Below are positions 28,658 through 36,125 of a stretch of DNA of 64,000 nucleotides, piece by piece. The notes below the pieces were generated by a model. That model was not told the DNA's origin. It ran no database searches and saw nothing but the letters and a program-made list of their open reading frames with translations. Position 1 is the stretch's first letter. Each line of letters opens with the position of its first letter. This DNA comes from Nocardioides mangrovi (GTDB lineage Bacteria > Actinomycetota > Actinomycetes > Propionibacteriales > Nocardioidaceae), in assembly GCF_020073815.1 (NCBI RefSeq), contig NZ_JAIQZJ010000003.1, positions 1 to 64,000 on the forward strand, given 5' to 3'. The translations under genes were made by a program, and so were the position numbers.

Positions 28658-29611
28658 ATGGATCCCCGGGAGTACCGCGACGCACGGTGGCACTCGCTGC
28701 TGCGCGAGGCGGAGGACCTCGGGGTCGCGCCGGAGGAGGCGCCGGGGCTGGTCGAGGGGGTCCTCGGCAGCCAGGAGCGCCGGATCCGCCGGTCGGCCGA
28801 CCCCGACCCGCTCGTCCGCGAGGCACTCCACGACGCGGTCGACCCGCGGCCGGCGGGCCGGGGCGGCCGGAGGGTGCTGGCCGTCGGTGCGGCCCTCGCG
28901 CTGCTCGTCGGCGGCGGCACGGCCTACCGCGAGCTGACCCGACCCGACCCGCCCGGCGACCAGCTGCGCGGCGACCAGGTCCCGTCCCTCTTCGGGTACG
29001 ACGGACCGACCGCGGCCCAGGTGCTCAAGGACCGCGGGATGCGGGTCCACCTGCAGCCGTTCCAGTCCTGCGAGGTGCTCGACCGGGTGACCGGGGCCGA
29101 CCCGCCGACGGGCACGCCGTACCACCGCGGCGACCCGATCACGGTCTACACGGCGCTGCCCTCCGACATCACCTGCCTGACCGACTACCAGGACCGCGCG
29201 ACGGCCTGGGCGTTGCTCGACTTCGCGAACGGCCGCGGGCGCGCGCCGCGGTTCGCCCACCACGTCGTCGTGTACGGCGGGGACGGGCAGCGGCTGCTGC
29301 TCACGCGCCGGGCGGCCGGCCACCGGGAGGCCTGGGAGCCCAGCGGCGTGCTCGACGGCCTCCGCGCCGCGTCGGACGCGGTCAGCCTGGCCACCACCGA
29401 GCCCGCGACGTACGCCGTGCCCGCGATCCGCATCGTCCCGGCGACCACCGGGCTCGGGAGCTGCGCGGCTCCCGGTCCGACGGTCACCGGGTCGCACGAT
29501 GCGTTCTCGGTGCTGATCCAGCCACCGGACCGCCAGGGGTGCGGCGTCCGGCTCACCGTCTACCGCGACGGTCGGGCGATCGTCGCGGTGGCGTACTACC
29601 CGGTGGCCTAG
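28658..29611 (+). CDS. Membrane-anchored protein with PASTA-like domain
   Basis: 317 aa. A ~65-residue acidic/basic cytoplasmic N-terminus is followed by one helix (residues ~69-86, VLAVGAALALLVGGG) and an outside domain. Residues ~107-165 (VPSLFGYDGPTAAQVLKDRG...ITVYTALPS) follow the PASTA pattern of VPdvvGmt...A...L...G and a closing vtl.vs strand; PASTA modules bind peptidoglycan or muropeptides. The remaining ~150 residues are unassigned and contain a Cys pair that could form a disulfide. No kinase domain is attached, so it is not a PknB. The function is unknown. Confidence 0.7.
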   Translation: MDPREYRDARWHSLLREAEDLGVAPEEAPGLVEGVLGSQERRIRRSADPDPLVREALHDAVDPRPAGRGGRRVLAVGAALALLVGGGTAYRELTRPDPPGDQLRGDQVPSLFGYDGPTAAQVLKDRGMRVHLQPFQSCEVLDRVTGADPPTGTPYHRGDPITVYTALPSDITCLTDYQDRATAWALLDFANGRGRAPRFAHHVVVYGGDGQRLLLTRRAAGHREAWEPSGVLDGLRAASDAVSLATTEPATYAVPAIRIVPATTGLGSCAAPGPTVTGSHDAFSVLIQPPDRQGCGVRLTVYRDGRAIVAVAYYPVA

Positions 29612-29865
29612 CCGGCGTTCTGACCGTCGGCGGACTCGTGGTGCGCCGGCACCTTCACCGGGCGCAGCCGCGCCCACGCGAGGAAGATGACGCCGACCAC
29701 GAGCATCGCCAGGCCGGCCCACAGGTTGGCGCTGGCGTCGCCGGTGCCGTTGTCACCGGCTCCGAAGATCCCCATGACGGTGAGGATGATCCCGTAGAGG
29801 CCGACCAGGCCGCCGATGACGTTGCGGATGTCGAAGGCGCCGGCCGTGTGCTGCTTGCTGGGCAT
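29608..29865 (-). CDS. Small two-helix membrane protein next to symporter
   Basis: 85 aa with two hydrophobic helices (residues ~14-34 and ~49-67, LWAGLAMLVVGVIFLAWA). It begins 12 bp after the symporter stop and is thus co-transcribed. Small membrane partners downstream of SSS carriers are sometimes accessory subunits; that is a guess here. The stop overlaps the convergent gene's end by 4 bp. Confidence 0.75.
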   Translation of the reverse strand: MPSKQHTAGAFDIRNVIGGLVGLYGIILTVMGIFGAGDNGTGDASANLWAGLAMLVVGVIFLAWARLRPVKVPAHHESADGQNAG

Positions 29866-29877
29866 GTCGCGCTCCCG

Positions 29878-31614
29878 TCAGAAGAGGAAGTTGAGGATGA
29901 TGACGAGGACCAGGGCGATGCCGGCGAGGGGCATCGTGCGCTGGTACCACGGATGCGAGGCCTCCTCGGGGTCGACGAGGTCCTCCTTCGGCGTCTCGGA
30001 GTAGACGAGTCCGCGCAGCTCGGCCGCCGGCTTGGGTTGGGTCCCCATCGAGACCACGATGCTGAGGACGATGTCGACCACGAAGGCCGCACCGGCCGCG
30101 ACGAACGATGCGCCCTGGCCGCTCAGCGAGAGCACGCCGGTGCTCCACGACCCGAAGGCGTCCTCGCTGAGGAAGGCGACGATCACCGCGGCGATGGTGC
30201 CGGACGAGAGACCGACCCAACCGGCGGTCGCGGTCATCCGCTTCCAGAACATGCCGAGGATGAAGGTCGCGAAGAGCGGGGCGTTGAAGAACCCGAAGAG
30301 CGTCTGCAGGTAGTTCATGATGTTCGAGAAGTTCGACGCCAGCTGGGCGGTGAAGATCGCGATCACCGTCGCGGCGACGGTCGCCCAGCGACCGACCCGC
30401 AGGTAGTAGCCGTCCTCCTTGTCCTTGACGACGTAGCGCTGCCACAGGTCGTAGGACATGACGGTGTTGAACGCCGAGATGTTGGCCGCCATGCCGGCCA
30501 TGAAGGCGGCCAGCAGGCCGGCGATCGCCACGCCCAGCAGGCCGTTGGGCAGCAGGTCGCGCATCAGGTAGATGAGCGAGTCGTTGAAGGTCACCGTGCC
30601 GCCGGCACCACCGGACACGGCCTGCCCTTCCTTGGTCTTGACGATCTCGGTGACGAGGACGGCGGCGATCATGCCGGGCAGGATCGTGATGAAGGGGACG
30701 AACATCTTCGGGTAGGCACCGATGATCGGCGTCTTGCGGGCCGAGGAGATCGAGTCGGTCGCCATCGCGCGCTGGACCTCGACGAAGTTGGTGGTCCAGT
30801 AGCCGAAGGACAGCACGAAGCCGAGGCCGAAGACGATGCCGACGATCGACCAGAAGTCCGAGGAGAAGCCGGTCAGCGCGGTGCCCGGCCACGAGTTGAG
30901 CTGCTGGTCGGCGGTCGCGGAGCCGCCGACGCCGGCGTTGGCGGTGATCTTGTCCTTCAGGCCGTCCCAGCCGCCGACCTCGTGCAGGCCGAGGATCGTC
31001 AGCGGCAGCAGCGCGGCGACGATCACGAAGAACTGGAGCACCTCGTTGTAGATCGCGGCGCTCAGGCCGCCGAGGGTGATGTAGGAGAGGACGATGATCG
31101 CGGCGACGATCAGCGCGAGGGTGAGGTTCCAGCCGAGCAGCGCGTTGATGATGCTGCCGAGCAGGTAGAGGTTGATGCCCGCGATGAGCAGCTGCGCGAC
31201 GGCGAACGAGATCGAGTTGACCAGGTGCGCACCGGTGCCGAACCGCTTGAACATGAACTCCGGGACCGAGCGGACCTTCGACCCGTAGTAGAAGGGCATC
31301 ATCACGACGCCCAGGAAGAGCATCGCCGGGATCGCGCCGATCCAGAAGTAGTGGACGGCCGGGAGGCCGAACTGCGCACCGTTGGCCGACATGCCCATGA
31401 TCTCGACCGCGCCGAGGTTGGCGGAGACGAAGGCGAGACCCGTGACCCAGGCCGGCAACGACCGCCCGGACAGGAAGAAGTCGAGGGAGTCGGAGACCTG
31501 GCGTCGAGCCAGGAGACCGATCCCGAGGACCACCGCGAAGTAGAGAGCGACGATCACGTAGTCGACGGCGCTCGCATCGATGATCGTGCTCGAGAGGACG
31601 GTCGGACCGCTCAT
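29878..31614 (-). CDS. Sodium:solute symporter (SSS/SGLT family)
   Basis: 578 aa with about 14 helices. Family signs are YFAVVLGIGLLARR in the first helix, FFLSGRSLPAWVTGLAFVSANLGAVE (TM2 region with the sodium-site Ala/Ser) and GGLSAAIYNEVLQFFVIV (TM6). The SVPEFMFKRF loop resembles SGLT/galactose-type and vSGLT carriers, so a sugar or polyol is possible, but the substrate is not determined. ATG 31614 has AAAGG upstream; the longer upstream frame lacks hydrophobic or family sequence. It is followed by an 85-aa membrane protein in the same operon. Confidence 0.88.
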   Translation of the reverse strand: MSGPTVLSSTIIDASAVDYVIVALYFAVVLGIGLLARRQVSDSLDFFLSGRSLPAWVTGLAFVSANLGAVEIMGMSANGAQFGLPAVHYFWIGAIPAMLFLGVVMMPFYYGSKVRSVPEFMFKRFGTGAHLVNSISFAVAQLLIAGINLYLLGSIINALLGWNLTLALIVAAIIVLSYITLGGLSAAIYNEVLQFFVIVAALLPLTILGLHEVGGWDGLKDKITANAGVGGSATADQQLNSWPGTALTGFSSDFWSIVGIVFGLGFVLSFGYWTTNFVEVQRAMATDSISSARKTPIIGAYPKMFVPFITILPGMIAAVLVTEIVKTKEGQAVSGGAGGTVTFNDSLIYLMRDLLPNGLLGVAIAGLLAAFMAGMAANISAFNTVMSYDLWQRYVVKDKEDGYYLRVGRWATVAATVIAIFTAQLASNFSNIMNYLQTLFGFFNAPLFATFILGMFWKRMTATAGWVGLSSGTIAAVIVAFLSEDAFGSWSTGVLSLSGQGASFVAAGAAFVVDIVLSIVVSMGTQPKPAAELRGLVYSETPKEDLVDPEEASHPWYQRTMPLAGIALVLVIILNFLF

Positions 31615-31720
31615 CAGAGGCCTTTCAGATCCGGGGGCAGGGCCATCAGATCTGGTCCCCCGTTGTGATCGACAACAAACCTCTGCCACCACGCGGACGC
31701 CATCTGACACCACTTTCTGC

Positions 31721-31749
31721 TTGACGTGACATCACGGTGATGTCATCGT
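31721..31749 (+). promoter_or_regulatory. Promoter with embedded 19-bp palindrome before RHH regulator
   Basis: A -35 TTGACG (31721-31726) and a weak -10 CATCGT (31744-31749) are 17 bp apart. The spacer is almost entirely the palindrome TGACATCACGGTGATGTCA (31727-31745, 9-bp perfect arms). The ATG follows the -10 by 7 bp, so the transcript should be leaderless. A repressor on this site would cover the whole core promoter; the RHH protein encoded next is the obvious candidate. Confidence 0.6.
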
Positions 31750-31756
31750 GGTGCAC

Positions 31757-32311
31757 ATGGACATCACGCCGTACGTCGAGGGCCTGCGCCGCGACCTGCT
31801 CGCGGCCGCCGACGCCGCCGGCCCCGAGGCCCGCGCGGTCACCGAGCGGCTCGCCTTCGCCCTCGATCCCGCCGCCCGGCTGGCCCTGATGGAGGCGGTC
31901 TCGCAGGCCGCCGCCGAGATCACCGCGGAGATGCCGGCGGGCGGCGTCGACGTCCGGCTGCAGGGCCGCGAGCTCGAGTTCTCCGTCCAGTCGCCGCCGG
32001 CGGCTCCGACGCCTCCGCCTCCCCCGGCACCGCCGGGCGCCCCGGGCGCGGAGGAGGCCGACGAGGACGGCAACGTCGCCCGGATCACGCTCCGGATCCC
32101 CGAGTCGGTCAAGACCCGGGCCGAGGAGCTGGCCGCCCGCTCGGGCCACTCGCTCAACACCTGGCTGGTCAACGTGGTCCGCGCCGCCACCCGCGGCGAC
32201 GGCGCGATCAACGTCGACATCGACCTGTCCAGCATCCCGTTCCTGTCCGGCGGCGGGAACGACCCCTTCCACAACAAGAGCGGCACCCGCCGCATGACCG
32301 GCTGGGTGTAG
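31757..32311 (+). CDS. Ribbon-helix-helix (Arc/HicB C-terminal-type) DNA-binding protein
   Basis: 184 aa. Residues ~1-80 are helical and unassigned, then a Pro/Ala-rich linker (about 20 residues of PPPPPAPPGAP type). The C-terminal part has ARITLRIPESVKTRAEELA followed by SGHSLNTWLVNVVRAA, a classic RHH strand plus two helices with polar bases-contact residues. It is probably a dimeric autorepressor acting on the palindrome in its promoter. GTG 31748 and 31751 are alternative starts; ATG 31757 suits a leaderless message. It is followed 86 bp later by a DUF4097 gene, a pairing I believe is common in actinobacteria. Confidence 0.8.
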   Translation: MDITPYVEGLRRDLLAAADAAGPEARAVTERLAFALDPAARLALMEAVSQAAAEITAEMPAGGVDVRLQGRELEFSVQSPPAAPTPPPPPAPPGAPGAEEADEDGNVARITLRIPESVKTRAEELAARSGHSLNTWLVNVVRAATRGDGAINVDIDLSSIPFLSGGGNDPFHNKSGTRRMTGWV

Positions 32312-32397
32312 CCGACACCCGCCCCCTCCACCCCCCACCTCGGGACCGGCGCACGGCCGGCCCCGTGGATCCGCACACCCTCACGCAGGAGACCGCG

Positions 32398-33222
32398 ATG
32401 ACCGAGCACCACTTCGACACCCCGCAGCCCGTCGAGCTGTTCACCGAGATCGGCAAGGGCTCCGTCGCCATCGACGCGACCGACACCGGCGAAACCACGG
32501 TCGTCGTGGTGGGCCGCGACGCCGACCAGGTCGCCGTCCGCCAGGACGGCCGCCAGGTCAGCGTGGTCGCGCCCCGTCAGCGCGGCGGCTTCTTCGGCGG
32601 CGACAGCCGCCTCGACGTCCGCATCACGCTCCCGACGGACAGCAACGCCGTGGTCCGCACCGGCAGCGCCGACATCACCGCCACCGGCACCCTCGGCACC
32701 GTCCAGCTCAAGAGCGGCTCGGGCAACGTCCGCTGCGGTACGGCGACCGGCCCGCTGCTCGCGGAGACCGGCTCCGGCGACGTCCGGGTCGACGAGGCCC
32801 AGGGCCCGCTGAAGGTGAAGAGCGGGTCCGGCGACATCCTCATCGGCCGCGCCGACGGCACCGTCACGGTCTCCACGGGGTCCGGGGACGTCCGGATGCA
32901 CGCCAGCCACGGCACCACGGTGGTGAAGACCGGCTCGGGCGACCTCGAGGTCCGCGAGTCGACCGGCGACGTCACGCTCAACACCGGCTCGGGCGACCTC
33001 GTCGTCGCGCGCGCCGAGCGCGGCCGGGTCAGCATGAAGGGCGCCTCGGGCGACGTGACCGTCGGCGTACCCCCGGGCGTGCCCGTGTGGACCGACATCT
33101 CGACGGTCACCGGCGACATCCGCTCCCAGATCCAGGGCGCCGGCGAGCCGCAGGACGGCGCCGACCACCTCGAGGTCCGCGCCCGCACCGTCAGCGGCGA
33201 CATCGTCCTCACCCAGGCATGA
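32398..33222 (+). CDS. DUF4097-family beta-strand repeat protein
   Basis: 274 aa, soluble, without signal peptide. It is built from short strand repeats with consensus TGSGDVxV (about seven clear units between residues ~80 and ~215), which should make a beta-solenoid. The domain is widespread next to small regulators and its biochemical role is unknown. AGGAGA precedes ATG 32398. The stop is overlapped by an in-frame-looking ATGA, so the small gene downstream may be coupled. Confidence 0.85.
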   Translation: MTEHHFDTPQPVELFTEIGKGSVAIDATDTGETTVVVVGRDADQVAVRQDGRQVSVVAPRQRGGFFGGDSRLDVRITLPTDSNAVVRTGSADITATGTLGTVQLKSGSGNVRCGTATGPLLAETGSGDVRVDEAQGPLKVKSGSGDILIGRADGTVTVSTGSGDVRMHASHGTTVVKTGSGDLEVRESTGDVTLNTGSGDLVVARAERGRVSMKGASGDVTVGVPPGVPVWTDISTVTGDIRSQIQGAGEPQDGADHLEVRARTVSGDIVLTQA

Positions 33223-33269
33223 GCACCGACAGCCCCACGACCACCAGCGACCCCACCAGGAGGCACCCC

Positions 33270-33425
33270 ATGGAGTTCAGCAGCGTCACCCTCAACGCCG
33301 AGCTCGCTCGCCAGGAGCTGCGCGAGCGCACCGCCCACGCCACCGAGCCGCGGATCCCCGCGACCGCCTACCGGCACCTGCTCGCCCAGCGGCTGCGCCG
33401 GGTCGCCGACCGGATCGACACCTGA
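33270..33425 (+). CDS. Small 51-aa hypothetical protein
   Basis: Starts MEFSSVTLNAELARQELRER and is mostly helical and Arg-rich (RLRRVADRIDT at the end). The ATG at 33270 has an exceptional CCAGGAGG site six bases upstream; an upstream ATG at 33219 overlapping the DUF4097 stop would add 17 low-complexity Thr/Ser/Pro residues and is less likely. It is the third gene of the RHH-DUF4097 operon. No family recognised. Confidence 0.6.
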   Translation: MEFSSVTLNAELARQELRERTAHATEPRIPATAYRHLLAQRLRRVADRIDT

Positions 33426-33432
33426 TCCGGCG

Positions 33433-34386
33433 TCAGCCCTTCATCGCGACGCCACGACGCCAGTAGCCCATGAAGGCGACCTGGCGGCGGTCGAGCCCGA
33501 GGTCCTTGACCAGCGCACGGCGCAGGCCGGTGACCACCTGGGACTCGCCCGCGATCCAGGCGTAGACGTCGTCGAGGTCGTGGCCGACCACCGTCATCGC
33601 GGTGTCGACGTCCTCGCCCGAGGAGGAGTACGTCGGGGTCTCCCACAGGTCGGGGTCGACCTCGTCGACCTCGTCGGCCTCTCGGGGCAGCGCGGCCGAG
33701 GCGCCGAGGTGGTCGAGGACGGCCGGGTGCAGCCGGGTCCCGTGCGCGCCACCCTCGCGGGCCAGCCAGACGACCCGGACCCCCTCCGGGTGCTGAACGG
33801 TCAGCACATCGGCCGCCGTCGGCACCTCGAGGAACGCCGCGCCGGTCGCCGACCAGGGCAGCTGCTCGAGCACCGCGCAGATCGCCGGCACCGCGGTCTC
33901 GTCGCCGGCGAGCAGCAGGCGGCGCGCCGTCCCGGGGTCGAACTCGATGCCGCCGTAGACCTGGCCGCGGCGCGGCGCGAGCACCACCACGCGGTCGCCG
34001 ACGCGGGCGTCCGCCGCCCAGGCGCAGCCCGGTCCGGGCTCACCGTGGTCGTCGGCGTGCACGACGATGTCGACGACCAGCCGGGTGTCGACGTCCTCGC
34101 CGACGACGTCGCGGATCGTGTAGGTCCGCATGTGTCCGCGCTCGTCATCGGGGAGCGCCAGCCACGCGGCGTACCAGTCCTCGGCGGCGAAGCGCGGCAG
34201 CGGGCCGCGCGGCTGGCCCGGGAAGATCAGCTTGATCCGCTGGTCGTAGGTCGGGCCGTCGACGCCGAAGTCGGCCAGGCAGCGGCCGCCCAGCTCGACC
34301 CGCACGAAGGTCGGGGACAGCCGCTCGACCCGGACCACCTCGACCTCGTCGAGGATCATCGGGAGCGGCTGCGCGGTCGTCGTCAT
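33433..34386 (-). CDS. Siderophore-interacting protein (NAD(P)H-dependent ferric-siderophore reductase)
   Basis: 317 aa SIP/ViuB-type FAD protein. The flavin barrel part contains RTYTIRD and the NAD(P)-binding half contains LLLAGDETAVPAICAVLEQLP; the C-terminus carries YVWIAGES-like AWIAGESQVVTGLRRAL, typical of the family. It releases iron from imported ferric siderophores in the cytoplasm. A DtxR/IdeR-type iron box ends right at the start codon, so expression should be repressed by iron. No siderophore synthesis or uptake genes are adjacent; it must serve xenosiderophores or a distant locus. Confidence 0.92.
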   Translation of the reverse strand: MTTTAQPLPMILDEVEVVRVERLSPTFVRVELGGRCLADFGVDGPTYDQRIKLIFPGQPRGPLPRFAAEDWYAAWLALPDDERGHMRTYTIRDVVGEDVDTRLVVDIVVHADDHGEPGPGCAWAADARVGDRVVVLAPRRGQVYGGIEFDPGTARRLLLAGDETAVPAICAVLEQLPWSATGAAFLEVPTAADVLTVQHPEGVRVVWLAREGGAHGTRLHPAVLDHLGASAALPREADEVDEVDPDLWETPTYSSSGEDVDTAMTVVGHDLDDVYAWIAGESQVVTGLRRALVKDLGLDRRQVAFMGYWRRGVAMKG

Positions 34387-34405
34387 GTAAGTAAGGCTAA
34401 CCTAA
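34387..34405. promoter_or_regulatory. IdeR/DtxR iron box
   Basis: GTAAGTAAGGCTAACCTAA agrees with the IdeR/DtxR consensus TTAGGTTAGGCTAACCTAA at 16 of 19 positions, including an intact right half. It abuts the ATG of the siderophore-interacting protein gene, so the repressor would cover the transcription start of a nearly leaderless message. Confidence 0.85.
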
Positions 34406-34430
34406 CTTCCACGACGGTCCAGGGGCGGTC

Positions 34431-35006
34431 CTAGATCTGGGTGCGGTGGAAGTTCTGGAAGGACCGCGACGGCGTGGGGCCGCGCTGGCCCTGGTAGCGG
34501 GAGCCGTACTTCTCCGAGCCGTAGGGGTGCTGGCTGGCCGAGGTGAGCTGGAAGAAGCAGAACTGGCCGATCTTCATGCCCGGGTAGAGCTTGATCGGCA
34601 GCGTCGCGACGTTGGCCAGCTCGAGGGTGACGTGGCCGGAGAAGCCGGGGTCCACGAAGCCGGCGGTCGCGTGCGTCAGCAGGCCGAGGCGGCCGAGCGA
34701 CGACTTGCCCTCCACGCGGGCCGCGATGTCGTCGGGCAGCGTCACGACCTCGTACGTCGAGCCCAGCACGAACTCGCCCGGGTGCAGGATGAACGGCTCG
34801 TCGCCGTCCGGCTCGACCTCGCGGGTCAGGTCCGACTGGTCGGCCGCAGGGTCGATGTGCGGGTACTTGTGGTTCTCGAAGACCCGGAAGAAGCGGTCCA
34901 GGCGCACGTCGATCGAGGAGGGCTGCAGCATCGCCGGGTCCCAGGGGTCCATCGCGATGCGGCCGGCGTCGATCTGGGCCAGGATGTCGCGGTCTGACAG
35001 CAGCAC
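34431..35006 (-). CDS. dcd: dCTP deaminase (bifunctional dCTP deaminase/dUTPase type)
   Basis: 191 aa, matching the ~190 aa actinobacterial DCD:DUT. Motifs in order: [54 protein letters not shown] (quoted in parts: [20 protein letters not shown]) and [16 protein letters not shown], ending in a Gln/Arg-rich tail that closes over the nucleotide. In mycobacteria this enzyme makes dUMP directly from dCTP, supplying dTMP synthesis. GTG 35006 is the start. It is divergent from the GDSL hydrolase across 49 bp. Confidence 0.95.
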   Translation of the reverse strand: MLLSDRDILAQIDAGRIAMDPWDPAMLQPSSIDVRLDRFFRVFENHKYPHIDPAADQSDLTREVEPDGDEPFILHPGEFVLGSTYEVVTLPDDIAARVEGKSSLGRLGLLTHATAGFVDPGFSGHVTLELANVATLPIKLYPGMKIGQFCFFQLTSASQHPYGSEKYGSRYQGQRGPTPSRSFQNFHRTQI

Positions 35007-35055
35007 GCTGGCACCCTACCGGTGGCCGCGCCGCGCCCGGCGGGACAATGACGCA

Positions 35056-35817
35056 GTGAGCTTCCAGCGGTACGTCGCGATCGGCGACTCCTTCACCGAG
35101 GGCGTCGGCGACGCCGACCCGACCCGGCCCAACGGCGTGCGCGGCTGGGCCGACCGCGTGGCCGAGGTGCTCGCCGCCGCGGACCCGGCCTTCGGCTACG
35201 CCAACCTCGCGATCCGCGGTCGCAAGCTCGGCCCGATCCTCGACGAGCAGCTCGAGCCGGCCCTCGCCCTCGAGCCGGACCTGGTCACCGTCTACGCCGG
35301 CGCGAACGACATCATGCGGCCGCGGGTCGACGTCGACGCGCTCGTGGATCGGTACGACGGCGCGCTGGGCCGGCTGGCCGCGACCGGCGCCCGGGTGGTC
35401 GTCTTCACGGCGTTCGACCCCGGCGGCTCGGCGATCTACCGGCCGCTGCGCGGTCGCTTCGCCCTCTACAACGAGCTGGTCCGCGCGGCCGTCGCCCGGC
35501 ACGGCGCGACCCTGGTCGACTACTGGAACCTCCGCGAGTACCGCGACTGGCGCTACTGGGACGCCGACCGGATGCACATGGGCCCGGCCGGTCACCAGCG
35601 GATGGCGATCGCGGTGCTCGACACCCTCGGCGTACCCCACCACCTCGAGCCGCTGCCCCTGGTCGACGCGCCCGCACCCACCCGTGCCGAGCAGCGCCGC
35701 GAGAACCTCACCTGGGTCCGCGAGATGGCGATCCCGTGGGTGCACCGCCGGCTCACCGGCCGCTCCTCCGGCGACGGTCTCGACCCGAAGCGTCCGACGC
35801 TCGCGCCGATCGACTAG
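35056..35817 (+). CDS. SGNH/GDSL hydrolase
   Basis: 253 aa. Block I is AIGDSFTEGVGD (catalytic Ser in GDS), block III is YAGANDIMRP (Gly/Asn oxyanion residues) and block V is DADRMHMGPAGHQRMA (Asp-x-x-His). There is no signal peptide, so it is a cytoplasmic esterase/lipase-like enzyme. GTG 35056 is the natural start because block I begins immediately after. The substrate is unknown. The tRNA-Gly gene follows 25 bp downstream on the same strand. Confidence 0.9.
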   Translation: MSFQRYVAIGDSFTEGVGDADPTRPNGVRGWADRVAEVLAAADPAFGYANLAIRGRKLGPILDEQLEPALALEPDLVTVYAGANDIMRPRVDVDALVDRYDGALGRLAATGARVVVFTAFDPGGSAIYRPLRGRFALYNELVRAAVARHGATLVDYWNLREYRDWRYWDADRMHMGPAGHQRMAIAVLDTLGVPHHLEPLPLVDAPAPTRAEQRRENLTWVREMAIPWVHRRLTGRSSGDGLDPKRPTLAPID

Positions 35818-35842
35818 GATTCCCGCGTCCCGCAAGGGACGT

Positions 35843-35918
35843 GCGGATGTAGCTCAGTTGGTAGAGCGCGACCTTCCCAAGGTCGATGTCGCGAGTTCGA
35901 GTCTCGTCATCCGCTCCA
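35843..35918 (+). tRNA. tRNA-Gly (CCC anticodon)
   Basis: A 76-nt cloverleaf with CCA encoded. Acceptor GCGGATG pairs with CATCCGC; the D arm contains AGCTCAGTTGGTAGAGC; the anticodon stem CGACC/GGTCG holds loop TTCCCAA, giving anticodon CCC for GGG codons; the T arm contains GTTCGAGTC. The discriminator base is T. Confidence 0.97.
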
Positions 35919-35945
35919 GCTCCTCACCCACCCCGCCCCCGCGAT

Positions 35946-36017
35946 ATGTAACGCGGAGTTATCGAGCCTGCTGAGCCGGCACAACGGGGCGAGGGATGCC
36001 GTAACTCCGCGTTACAT
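35946..36017. repeat. 72-bp REPIN-like element, copy A
   Basis: Left end ATGTAACGCGGAGTTA (35946-35961) and right end TAACTCCGCGTTACAT (36002-36017) are perfect 16-bp inverted repeats. Each end is itself a small palindrome (GTAAC-GCGGA-GTTAC, last base changed on the left). The 40-bp interior has CCGGCACAACG at offset +30, as in copy B at 54465. It lies between the tRNA and the C39-like gene. Confidence 0.88.
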
Positions 36018-36125
36018 GCCGGCCCGGCGCCCGCGCGAGCCGCCTGTGACAATTGGTTCAGTTGACGATCCATGTGACGATTGGGACGAACACACCCTTC
36101 CCCGTCTGTGTCTCGAGGTCCTCGG

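Noticed and set aside
35684..35974. Frame running through the GDSL hydrolase end and the tRNA gene
   Set aside because: It crosses a certain tRNA gene and is out of frame with the hydrolase.
35843..36125. tRNA-Gly as an integration (att) site of a genomic island
   Set aside because: No integrase, no repeated tRNA 3' end downstream, and neighbouring genes look chromosomal. The inverted repeat beside it is the REPIN-like element, not an att site.
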